A stretch of 64,000 nt of DNA from assembly GCF_958431955.1 (NCBI RefSeq), contig NZ_CAUASN010000012.1, positions 1-64,000 of the forward strand, read 5' to 3'. The notes below the pieces were generated by a model, which was given only the letters and a program-made list of their open reading frames with translations, made no database searches and was not told where the DNA came from. Shown piece by piece: positions 25,470 through 32,580 of this stretch. Position numbers and translations under genes: made by a program. How positions within the stretch are numbered: the first letter of the stretch is position 1; every line of letters starts with the position of its first letter. Source of the DNA: an uncultured Adlercreutzia sp. GTDB lineage: Bacteria; Actinomycetota; Coriobacteriia; Coriobacteriales; Eggerthellaceae.

Positions 25470-26313
25470 TCCCGCCATTCGCTACGACAACGTGACGTTC
25501 TCCTACAAGCCGGGCACCCCCTTCATCGAGGGGCTTTCCGCCTGCATCGAGCCCGGCTCGGTGACGAGCATCGTCGGCCCCAACGGCTGCGGCAAGTCCA
25601 CGCTTGTGAAGCTCGCCAGCGGCCTTTTGCGCCCTGCGGCGGGACAGGTGGAAGTGAAGGGCCGCGACACCGGCCGCCTCTCGCCTCGCGAGCGCGCCCG
25701 CGAGCTGGCCGTGCTCGCGCAGTCCTCGCGCACACCTCCCATGACCGTGGAGGCGCTCGTGGCCCTGGGGCGCCACCCCCACACGGGCATGGGCGGCCGG
25801 CTCTCGTCGGAGGACCGCGAGCGGGTGCAGGCGGCTATGGAGCGGGCCGGGGTGGCGCGCTTTCGCGGCCACGACCTGCGGCAGCTCTCCGGCGGCGAGC
25901 GCCAGCGGGCCTTTGTGGCCATGACCCTGGCCCAGGACACCGACCTCATCGTGCTGGACGAGCCTACCACCTACCTGGATATCAACGCCTGCCACGATCT
26001 TATGGCCCTCGTGCGCGATCTGAACCGGCGCGACGGCAAGACCGTGGCCATGGTCATCCACGATCTGGATCTGGCCCTGCGCTACTCCGACCGCCTCGCG
26101 GTCATGGAGCGCGGCCGCGTGACGGCCGAGGGCTCGGCCGAGGAGGTGCTCGCCGCCGGCGCCATCGAGCGCGCCTTCTCCATGGACATCTGCCCCTACG
26201 ACCGCCCCGCGACCGATGGCGCCGGGGAAGGGGAGGGCGCTACCCCCAAGCGCGCCTACGTGCTCTTCCCGCGCGAGAGCGTGCCCGGGAACGCGGATCA
26301 TCGGCGCGGCTGA
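25462..26313 (+). CDS. ABC transporter ATPase, FepC/BtuD family
   Basis: 283 residues from a TTG start at 25462, with AGGAGG five bases upstream; the start lies inside the end of the permease gene. Walker A is GPNGCGKST, the signature is LSGGERQR, and Walker B is LIVLDEPTTYLD, followed by the switch His in VIHDLDLA. It powers the importer encoded by the two preceding genes. The C-terminal 40 residues are poorly conserved. Confidence 0.93.
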   Translation: MTDPAIRYDNVTFSYKPGTPFIEGLSACIEPGSVTSIVGPNGCGKSTLVKLASGLLRPAAGQVEVKGRDTGRLSPRERARELAVLAQSSRTPPMTVEALVALGRHPHTGMGGRLSSEDRERVQAAMERAGVARFRGHDLRQLSGGERQRAFVAMTLAQDTDLIVLDEPTTYLDINACHDLMALVRDLNRRDGKTVAMVIHDLDLALRYSDRLAVMERGRVTAEGSAEEVLAAGAIERAFSMDICPYDRPATDGAGEGEGATPKRAYVLFPRESVPGNADHRRG

Positions 26314-26345
26314 TAGGAGTCGGCGCGCTGCCGATGACGGGGGTC

Positions 26346-26374
26346 TTGCGCGGCGGCGGGGCTTCTTCTACAAT
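26346..26374 (+). promoter_or_regulatory. Promoter of the riboflavin-transport operon
   Basis: TTGCGC at 26346-26351, exactly 17 bases, then TACAAT at 26369-26374. Transcription would start at about 26381, just before the FMN riboswitch. Confidence 0.65.
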
Positions 26375-26388
26375 GCTTCCCGTGAATT

Positions 26389-26544
26389 CTGTTTCAGGGC
26401 GAGGTGGAAATCCTCACTGGCGGTAAGCACGGCGGTGCCATCGAGCGCCCCGGCAAGCCCGCGACCCTGCGAAGCCCACGCGGCTTCCAGGCTGACCCGG
26501 TGAAAATCCGGGGCCAACGGTTACAGTCCGGATGGAAGAGGCAG
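26389..26544 (+). promoter_or_regulatory. FMN riboswitch (RFN element)
   Basis: The leader carries the RFN core: GGGCGAGGTGGAAATCCTC, CGGTAAGC, CCCGGTGAAAATCCGGGGCC, AACGGTTACAGTCCGGATGG. Closing stem P1 pairs 26389-26395 with 26538-26544. FMN binding should favour the terminator at 26604-26643 and so lower expression of the riboflavin importer. It fills most of the 388-base gap before ribU. Confidence 0.95.
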
Positions 26545-26603
26545 ATGTTCGCGCACCGGCTCTGCGGAGCTGGCACCCGGCAAGGGGCGCGCGAACCGAC
26601 GAG

Positions 26604-26643
26604 GCCTGTATGAAAGGAATTCATACGGGCTCGTTTTCTTTCT
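26604..26643 (+). terminator. Riboswitch-controlled terminator
   Basis: An 11-bp stem with one G-T pair (26604-26614 with 26620-26630) has a 5-base loop and is followed by TCGTTTTCTTTCT. It lies between the FMN aptamer and ribU and is the likely expression platform. Confidence 0.85.
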
Positions 26644-26701
26644 GGCGAGGGGAAGGCGAATCCGCGCAGACAAGACGCCTCGCCGGAAGAAGGTGATTCC
26701 C

Positions 26702-27340
26702 ATGGCCGACAAGCCCACCAACCACCCTGCCGCGGCAAGCCCCGTGCGTCCCGCGAAGACCCCCACGGCCCAGCGCGCCCTGGCCAACACGAACCGCTGG
26801 TCCACCCGCGTGCTCGTGACCATCGCGCTTCTGTGCGCCATCTCGGTGCTGCTCACGTTCGTCGAGTTCCCGCTTCTGCCCGGCGTGGCGTGGCTGTCCT
26901 ACGACGCCTCGTTCATGCCCGCCATGGTGTGCGGCTTCGCCTACGGGCCGGCCGCCGGCCTGGCCTGCGGCATCATCTCGGTGGTAGCCCACGGCATCCT
27001 GTTCGCCGACTTCACCGGCGCGCTCATGAACTTCCTTGTGGTCATCGGCTACGTGCTGCCGGCCGCCGTGGTCTACCAGCGCATCCACAACTTCAAGGGG
27101 GCCGTCATCGGGCTTGTGCTCGGCATTGTGGTGGCCGTGGTCATGGCGGTGCTCGGCAACCTGCTCGTCACGCCCGCATGGCTCGGCGTGCCGCTAGATG
27201 CCGTGGTGGCCATGATCGTGCCCATCCTCATTCCGTTTAACCTGCTGAAGGGCATTCTGAACTCGGTGCTCACGCTTATCGTGTACAAGGCCATCTCGAA
27301 TCTCATTACCCCGAAGAAAGACCAAGTGAAGGGCCTCTAA
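26702..27340 (+). CDS. ribU: Riboflavin ECF transporter S component
   Basis: 212 residues with about six hydrophobic segments. VEFPLLPGVAWLSYDAS early in the chain and GFAYGPAAGLACGIIS are typical of the RibU riboflavin-binding S component. It is the first gene behind the FMN riboswitch, which confirms the substrate as riboflavin or a close flavin. ATG 26702 has GGAAGAAGG upstream. It must pair with EcfA1, EcfA2 and EcfT, the next three genes. Confidence 0.94.
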   Translation: MADKPTNHPAAASPVRPAKTPTAQRALANTNRWSTRVLVTIALLCAISVLLTFVEFPLLPGVAWLSYDASFMPAMVCGFAYGPAAGLACGIISVVAHGILFADFTGALMNFLVVIGYVLPAAVVYQRIHNFKGAVIGLVLGIVVAVVMAVLGNLLVTPAWLGVPLDAVVAMIVPILIPFNLLKGILNSVLTLIVYKAISNLITPKKDQVKGL

Positions 27341-28291
27341 GTGACGCAAGCTGCTTCTTCTCCCGACAGAATCGCGGCGGCTGGCGGCATCGGAGTTGAC
27401 GGAGCCGTTCGCGCGGACGACACTCCGCGCGCCGTTGCCGGAGCGCCGTCGGATGTCCCCGAGGAGGTGTTCGTCGACTTCCGCGATGCGGGCTTTACCT
27501 ACGACGGCGAGCGCTTCGTCTTCCGCCATCTGAACCTCACGGTGCCCCAGGGGCAGTTTCTCTGCCTGCTCGGCGGCAACGGCTCGGGCAAATCCACGCT
27601 CGCCAAGCACGTAAACGCCCTGCTTCTGCCCGACGAGGGCGAGGTGCGCGTGTTCGGGTGCGACACGCGCGACGACGAGCAGACCTACTTCATCCGCTCC
27701 AACGCCGGGCTCGTGTTCCAGAACCCCGACGACCAGATCGTGGCGAGCCTCATCGAGAACGACGTGGCCTTCGGCCCCGAGAATCTGGGCATCCCCAACC
27801 CGGAGCTGCGCGAGCGGGTGACCCGGGCGCTTGCCGAGGTGGGGCTTCAGGGCTTCGAGGAGCACGAGACCAATGCGCTCTCGGGCGGCCAGAAGCAGCG
27901 CGTGGCCATCGCCGGCGTGCTGGCCATGGACCCGGCCATCCTCATCTTGGACGAGGCGACGGCCATGCTCGACCCGCGCGGGCGCGCCGGGCTGATGCGC
28001 GTGGTGCGCGAGCTGCACAGCGCGGGCATGACCGTGGTGATGATCACCCATTACATGGAGGAGGCCGCCGCGGCCGAGCGTGTGGTGGTGCTCGACGGCG
28101 GCTCGGTGGTGCTCGACGGGACGCCCGACGAGGTGCTCACCCGGGCCGACGAGCTGCGGGCGCTCTCGCTGGAGGTGCCGTTTGCCTGCCGGCTCTCGCT
28201 GGCGCTGCAGAAGGCCGGCGTGCCCGTGCACACCTGTGTGTCCGACGACGAGCTGAAGGAGGAGCTATGCGCCTTGCGTTCGAAGATGTGA
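27341..28291 (+). CDS. ecfA1: ECF transporter ATPase 1
   Basis: 316 residues from GTG 27341, directly after the ribU stop, with AAGGG upstream. An extra N-terminal stretch of about 35 low-complexity residues precedes the ABC domain. Walker A is GGNGSGKST, the Q-loop FQNPDDQIV, the signature LSGGQKQR, and Walker B LILDEATAMLD. EcfA1 and EcfA2 form the ATPase pair that drives the T component. It overlaps ecfA2 by 25 bases. Confidence 0.93.
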   Translation: MTQAASSPDRIAAAGGIGVDGAVRADDTPRAVAGAPSDVPEEVFVDFRDAGFTYDGERFVFRHLNLTVPQGQFLCLLGGNGSGKSTLAKHVNALLLPDEGEVRVFGCDTRDDEQTYFIRSNAGLVFQNPDDQIVASLIENDVAFGPENLGIPNPELRERVTRALAEVGLQGFEEHETNALSGGQKQRVAIAGVLAMDPAILILDEATAMLDPRGRAGLMRVVRELHSAGMTVVMITHYMEEAAAAERVVVLDGGSVVLDGTPDEVLTRADELRALSLEVPFACRLSLALQKAGVPVHTCVSDDELKEELCALRSKM

Positions 28292-29286
28292 GCTACTCCT
28301 ACGACGGCGGCCAGGCGAAGCGCCGCCGCGGGAAGCGCGCCGCCGAGAAGCAGGAGCGCCGCGCCAACTGGGGCAACGCCCCCGATGCGCGGTGGGCCCT
28401 GCGTGAGGTGGCGCTTGCGGTGGAGCAGGGGGAATTCCTCGGCGTGGCGGGGCATACCGGCAGCGGGAAGTCCACGCTCATCCAGCATATGAACGGCCTT
28501 GTGCACCCTACCTGCGGCCGGGTGACCGCCGACGGGGAGGACCTGGCGGCCAAGGGCGTGGCCGCCAAGGTGCGCAGCCATGTGGGGCTTGTGTTCCAGT
28601 ACCCCGAGAACCAGCTGTTCGCCACCACCGTCTACGACGACGTGGCCTTCGGGCCGCGCAACATGAAGCTGCCCGAGGACGAGGTGGCGCGCCGGGTGGG
28701 GGAGGCGCTTGAGCTCGTGGGCCTGTCGGTCGACGAGATCGGCGAGCGCAGCCCCTTCGACCTGTCCGGCGGCCAGCAGCGCCGCGTGGCCTTCGCCGGG
28801 GTGCTCGCCATGGAGCCCGAGGTGCTCGTGCTCGACGAGCCGGTGGCCGGTCTGGACCCGCTCTCCCGTGCCGACTTCCTGGCGCTCATCGCGTCGTTTC
28901 ACGCCTCGGGCATGACGGTTGTGATGGTGTCGCATTCCATGGAGGATTTGGCGGCGCTGGCCGACCGCATCCTCGTGCTCTCCGAGGGCCGCGTGTTCGC
29001 CCTCGGCACGCCTGCGGAGGTGTTCGCCGACCCGGCGGCGCTCAAATCGGTGGGCCTGGCCGCCCCGGCGCCCCAGGCTTTCGCCAACGCCCTGCGCGAG
29101 GCGGGATTCGCCCTCGACCGCGCGCTCTACGACGAGGAGACGCTCGCGGCCGATATTGCCGCGCAACTGGGTGCGAAGGCTGCCGATGCTCGCGATGCCG
29201 TCCCGGAGGCTGCCGCTGCTGGCGATGCCGCCCCGGAGGCTGCCTGCGCCGACCAGCGCGCCGAAGGCGGTGTCGACCGTGGCTGA
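28267..29286 (+). CDS. ecfA2: ECF transporter ATPase 2
   Basis: 339 residues from ATG 28267, with AAGGAGGAG just upstream inside ecfA1. Walker A is GHTGSGKST, the Q-loop FQYPENQLF, the signature LSGGQQRR, and Walker B LVLDEPVAGLD. Residues about 15-45 are a basic insert (KRRRGKRAAEKQERR) not usual in the family. The C-terminal tail (AADARDAVPEAAAAG and on) is a low-complexity repeat made from a short tandem duplication at about 29190-29240. It overlaps ecfT by eight bases. Confidence 0.92.
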   Translation: MRLAFEDVSYSYDGGQAKRRRGKRAAEKQERRANWGNAPDARWALREVALAVEQGEFLGVAGHTGSGKSTLIQHMNGLVHPTCGRVTADGEDLAAKGVAAKVRSHVGLVFQYPENQLFATTVYDDVAFGPRNMKLPEDEVARRVGEALELVGLSVDEIGERSPFDLSGGQQRRVAFAGVLAMEPEVLVLDEPVAGLDPLSRADFLALIASFHASGMTVVMVSHSMEDLAALADRILVLSEGRVFALGTPAEVFADPAALKSVGLAAPAPQAFANALREAGFALDRALYDEETLAADIAAQLGAKAADARDAVPEAAAAGDAAPEAACADQRAEGGVDRG

Positions 29287-30079
29287 GCGCGCCATCATCG
29301 GCCAGTACTGGCCTGAGGAGTCCATCGTGCACGCCATGGACCCGCGGGTGAAGTTCGTGTTGTCCCTCGTGCTCATGGCGGCGGTGTTCTGCGCGGCCAC
29401 CCCGCTTTCCCTGGCGGTGGCGGCGCTGTTCATCGTCGGCTTCTACGCCGCCTCCCGCATTCCGCTTGCCCAGGTGGTGCGGGCCTTGGCGCCTCTGCTC
29501 GTGCTCGTGCTGCTGACGGCCCTTCTGAACGTGCTCTTCGTCCAGGGCGGCCAGGTGTACTTCGAGTGGGGCATCATCTGCGTGAGCGAGAAGGGCTTGG
29601 CCTCCGCCGCCTTCATCGGCTGTCGCCTGTTCTTGCTGCTCATGGGCATGAGCCTGCTCACGCTGACCACCACGACCCTCGACATCACGGCGGCCTTCGA
29701 GCACCTGCTCGCCCCGGCGGCGCGCCTCGGCGTGCCCGCCCACGAGCTCGGCATGATCCTCGGCATCGCTCTGCGCTTCCTGCCCCAGTTCATGACCGAG
29801 CTCCAGGTGATCTACCGGGCCCAGGTCAGCCGCGGCGCCCATTTCGACGTGAATCCCTTCAAGGGGGGCGTGCGCACGCTCACGGCTCTCATGGTGCCGC
29901 TGTTCGCGAGCGCCTTCCGCCACGCCGAGACGCTCTCGGGCGCCATGGAGGCGCGCTGCTACCACGGCGGTGCGGGCATAACGCGCTTGAACCCCCTCAA
30001 GCTGACCTGGCGCGATGGGGCAGGCGCGGCCGCGGTGCTGCTCATGATGGCCGCCGTTATCGCCGTGAACTTCATTTAG
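29279..30079 (+). CDS. ecfT: ECF transporter transmembrane (T) component
   Basis: 266 residues from GTG 29279; an upstream start at 29156 would add a basic leader that is only a shadow of ecfA2. It begins GQYWPEESIVHAMDPRVK, a typical EcfT start, and has about five membrane segments. The coupling helices that touch the ATPases carry the Ala-Arg-type motifs in AQVSRGAHFDV and GAMEARCYHGG. With RibU and EcfA1A2 it completes a group-I-like dedicated transporter, unless it also serves S components elsewhere. Confidence 0.92.
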   Translation: MAERAIIGQYWPEESIVHAMDPRVKFVLSLVLMAAVFCAATPLSLAVAALFIVGFYAASRIPLAQVVRALAPLLVLVLLTALLNVLFVQGGQVYFEWGIICVSEKGLASAAFIGCRLFLLLMGMSLLTLTTTTLDITAAFEHLLAPAARLGVPAHELGMILGIALRFLPQFMTELQVIYRAQVSRGAHFDVNPFKGGVRTLTALMVPLFASAFRHAETLSGAMEARCYHGGAGITRLNPLKLTWRDGAGAAAVLLMMAAVIAVNFI

Positions 30080-30104
30080 AAATTCATTTAGAAAGGAATT
30101 TCCC

Positions 30105-30533
30105 ATGTCCCAAGGAAAAGAGACCATTGTCGAGTATCTGACGAGCATTCCCGCCTGGTATCTGGCCACGGTGGAGGAGACCGCCGAAGGCGCCCGCCCC
30201 CATGTGCGCCCCTTCAGCTTCGCGGCTATGCAGGACGGCGACATCCAGTTCTGCACCGCCACCACCAAGGACTGCTACCGCGAGATGCAGGCGAACCCGC
30301 ACGTGGAGCTGACCGCCTGGAAGCCCGGCGCCGGCTGGGTCATTCTACGCGGCAAGGCGAACCTGACCGACACGGCCGACGCAGCCACCCGCGAGGAGGG
30401 CTTCAATCACATGGTGGCCCTCGGCGAGGACTGGGCGAGCGCCGATGACGAGCGCCTCACCTTCTTCACCATTGAAGACGCCGAGGCCTGGATCTGCGAC
30501 ATCGACGGCAGCTGGAACCCCGTTCAGCTGTAG
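30105..30533 (+). CDS. Pyridoxamine 5'-phosphate oxidase-like flavin-binding protein
   Basis: 142 residues of the split-barrel PPOX family (PAWYLATVEETAEGARPHVRPF, then DGDIQFCTATTKDCYREMQANP and VELTAWK). Such small proteins usually bind FMN, F420 or heme and may reduce or sense small molecules. AAAGGAATTTCCC precedes the ATG. It follows ecfT by 25 bases and may belong to the flavin-controlled operon. True PdxH activity is unlikely given the short length. The first structured repeat lies just after it. Confidence 0.85.
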   Translation: MSQGKETIVEYLTSIPAWYLATVEETAEGARPHVRPFSFAAMQDGDIQFCTATTKDCYREMQANPHVELTAWKPGAGWVILRGKANLTDTADAATREEGFNHMVALGEDWASADDERLTFFTIEDAEAWICDIDGSWNPVQL

Positions 30534-30559
30534 CGGCCACAGGCTGTAACCGATTCGTT

Positions 30560-30717
30560 CCTTATGGGCAGTCGGTGGAGGGGCCGGAGGCCTCGCGCGC
30601 AGATTCCGCAGTCTCGGAAATGTTGGTGTAAAATTCCTACACCAACATTTCCGAAAGCGAGGACCTGACCGAGCACGAGGCCTCCGGCCCCTCCACCGAC
30701 GGACAGGTTCCATAAGG
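30560..30717 (+). repeat. Structured repeat element, copy 1
   Basis: A perfect 25-bp outer stem (30571-30595 with 30676-30700) encloses an asymmetric internal loop and a 17-bp inner hairpin (30614-30630 with 30638-30654, loop AAATTCC). The loop carries the conserved blocks ATTCCGCAG (before the hairpin) and AAAGCGAGGAC...CGAGC (after it). A further stem pairs CCTTATGG (30560-30567) with CCATAAGG (30710-30717) and would bury the AAGGA ribosome site of the next gene. Three more copies lie at 42.4, 43.2 and 43.9 kb. No T run follows, so it is not a plain terminator. Confidence 0.85.
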
Positions 30718-30722
30718 ATCCT

Positions 30723-32153
30723 ATGACTGACATCCTCACCACCATCGACTCCTTCGTGTGGGGCCCCGCGATGATCGCTCTGCTTCTGGGCACCCATATC
30801 TTCCTTACCTTCCGCACCGGCTTTATCCAGCGCAAGCTGCCCCAGGCCATCCGCATGTCGGTGAGGCGCGACCCCGACGGCAAGGGCGACATCTCCAGCT
30901 TCGGGGCGCTCGCCACAGCACTCGCCGCCACCATCGGCACCGGCTCCATCGTGGGCGTGGCCACCGCGCTTCTGGCGGGCGGTCCGGGCGCCATCTTCTG
31001 GATGTGGATCGCCGGCCTGTTCGGCATCGCCACCAAGTACGTGGAGACCTACGCGGCCGTGAAGTACCGCGTGCGCGACAAGTCGGGCGCCATGCTCGGC
31101 GGAGCGATGTTCGTGTGGAAGCGCGCCTTCGCGCGGCCCGACGGCAGCGTGCCGTGGTGGGCCACCCTCGGCGCGGTGTCGTTCGCGGCCTTCGCCATCA
31201 TCGCCACCATCGGCACCGGCTCGGCAGTGCAGGCGGCGGCTATCTCGGGTATCGTCACCTCGTCCATTCCCGCTATTCCCGCCGTGGCCGTGGGTGTGGT
31301 CATCGTGGTGGCGGTGGCGGCCGTCATCTTCGGCGGCGTGAACTCCATCGCCCGGGTGTGCGAGTGGCTCGTGCCCGTCATGGCCGGGGCCTACGCCCTC
31401 GGCTGCCTCGTCATCATGGGCATGAACTTCTCGGTGCTCGGCGACGCGGTGATGCTCATCGTGGAGTGCGCCTTCACGCCGAAGGCCGCCTTCGGAGGGG
31501 CGGTGGGCAGCGGCATGGTCATGGCCCTGCAGTTCGGCTGCGCCCGCGGCCTGTTCTCCAACGAGTCGGGCCTGGGCACCGCGCCCATCGTGGCGGCGGC
31601 CGCCAAGACGAGGAACCCCGCCGACCAGGCGCTCATCTCCATGACGGGGGCGTTTTGGTCCACGGGCGTCATCTGCCTGCTCACGGGTCTTGTGCTCGTG
31701 TCCACCATGATCGCGCATCCCGAGATCGGCCAAGGTATCTTGGAGAACCCCTCCATTGCTACCGGGGCTGCGCTCGCCAGTGCGGCCTTCGCCGACATCC
31801 CCGTGTTCGGCACGCCGGTGCTCGTGCTCGGCATGTGCTCGTTCGCCTATTCCACCATCCTCGGCTGGAGCTACTATGGCAACCGCTGCGTGGCCTACCT
31901 GTTCGGCTCCAAGGGCATTAAGCCCTATCAGGTGGTGTACGTGGCCGTGGCCTTCCTCGGTGCTGTCGGGGTGGGCGATGTGGTGTGGACCATCTCGGAT
32001 ATCGGCAACGCGCTCATGGCCATTCCGAATATCATCGTCATCCTGCTTTTGTCGGGCATGATCGCGCGGGAGACGAAGCACTTCGTCTACGACGGCCACC
32101 TCGACGAGGAGTACGCCGAGCCGGTGCCCGTCACCAAGGGGCCGCAGCTCTAG
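30723..32153 (+). CDS. Sodium:alanine/glycine symporter (AGCS family), copy 1
   Basis: 476 residues, about ten to eleven membrane segments. AGCS signatures: TGFIQRKLPQAIR near the start, ATIGTGSIVGVATALLAGGPGA, CARGLFSNESGLGTAPI, and GWSYYGNRC. It imports alanine, glycine or related amino acids with sodium. The paralogue at 32581 has the same length and aligns through nearly the whole chain, so the pair arose by duplication. Its AAGGA ribosome site (30714-30718) is only four bases from the ATG and lies in the outer stem of structured repeat 1, a possible translational control. Confidence 0.93.
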   Translation: MTDILTTIDSFVWGPAMIALLLGTHIFLTFRTGFIQRKLPQAIRMSVRRDPDGKGDISSFGALATALAATIGTGSIVGVATALLAGGPGAIFWMWIAGLFGIATKYVETYAAVKYRVRDKSGAMLGGAMFVWKRAFARPDGSVPWWATLGAVSFAAFAIIATIGTGSAVQAAAISGIVTSSIPAIPAVAVGVVIVVAVAAVIFGGVNSIARVCEWLVPVMAGAYALGCLVIMGMNFSVLGDAVMLIVECAFTPKAAFGGAVGSGMVMALQFGCARGLFSNESGLGTAPIVAAAAKTRNPADQALISMTGAFWSTGVICLLTGLVLVSTMIAHPEIGQGILENPSIATGAALASAAFADIPVFGTPVLVLGMCSFAYSTILGWSYYGNRCVAYLFGSKGIKPYQVVYVAVAFLGAVGVGDVVWTISDIGNALMAIPNIIVILLLSGMIARETKHFVYDGHLDEEYAEPVPVTKGPQL

Positions 32154-32190
32154 ATTTGGCGATTTGTCGCGATTGGTCGAGTCGTTTCGC

Positions 32191-32363
32191 TTTTTTGGCC
32201 AAAAAGCACCCCGAGTGCGCTGATGAGAGTTCCTCTGGCCCCCTCCTAGGCCCAGGTTATGCTCTCAACGCCATCATTTCGGCTGATTTTTCCGGATTGG
32301 CCGCAGTTGTTCGGAGCGCGGCGACTCCCACGAGCTCACTCGAGGCATGTTTTGGCCAAAAAA
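32191..32363. repeat. MITE-like element with TTTTGGCCAAAA terminal inverted repeats
   Basis: The left end is the palindrome TTTTTGGCCAAAAA (32192-32205), followed by GCACCCCGAGTGCGC. The right end is TTTTGGCCAAAA (32350-32361), preceded, in inverted form, by CATGCCTCGAGTGAGC. The ends are thus imperfect inverted repeats of about 28-30 bases around some 115 bases of non-coding DNA. No target duplication is clear. It fills much of the 427-base gap between the two symporter genes; a short hairpin (ATCGG/CCGAT, 32368-32380) follows. Confidence 0.55.
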
Positions 32364-32460
32364 TAAAATCGGCTTCCGATGCGATGCTGGGCCCGCGTCT
32401 TTGGGCTGCCGTTCGCTGGTAATTCTTCATTTGTTAACAAAGACGCTCATCTTCTCTGCC

Positions 32461-32490
32461 TATAATGCGGATACTTTAGCGCGTTAAAGT
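32461..32490 (+). promoter_or_regulatory. -10 box and operator-like inverted repeat before symporter 2
   Basis: A consensus TATAAT lies at 32461-32466 without a good -35. Around the expected start of transcription is the inverted repeat ACTTTA/TAAAGT (32473-32478 with 32485-32490), which could bind a repressor. The leader to ATG 32581 is about 108 bases. Confidence 0.5.
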
Positions 32491-32580
32491 GCTGCGGCCT
32501 TGCCCGCGGCGCACGCCGGCCGGGGACACAGCCCGCGCCCGCGACCTGTGTCCCGCGCTCGTAGAGAGGAGAAGCGATCT

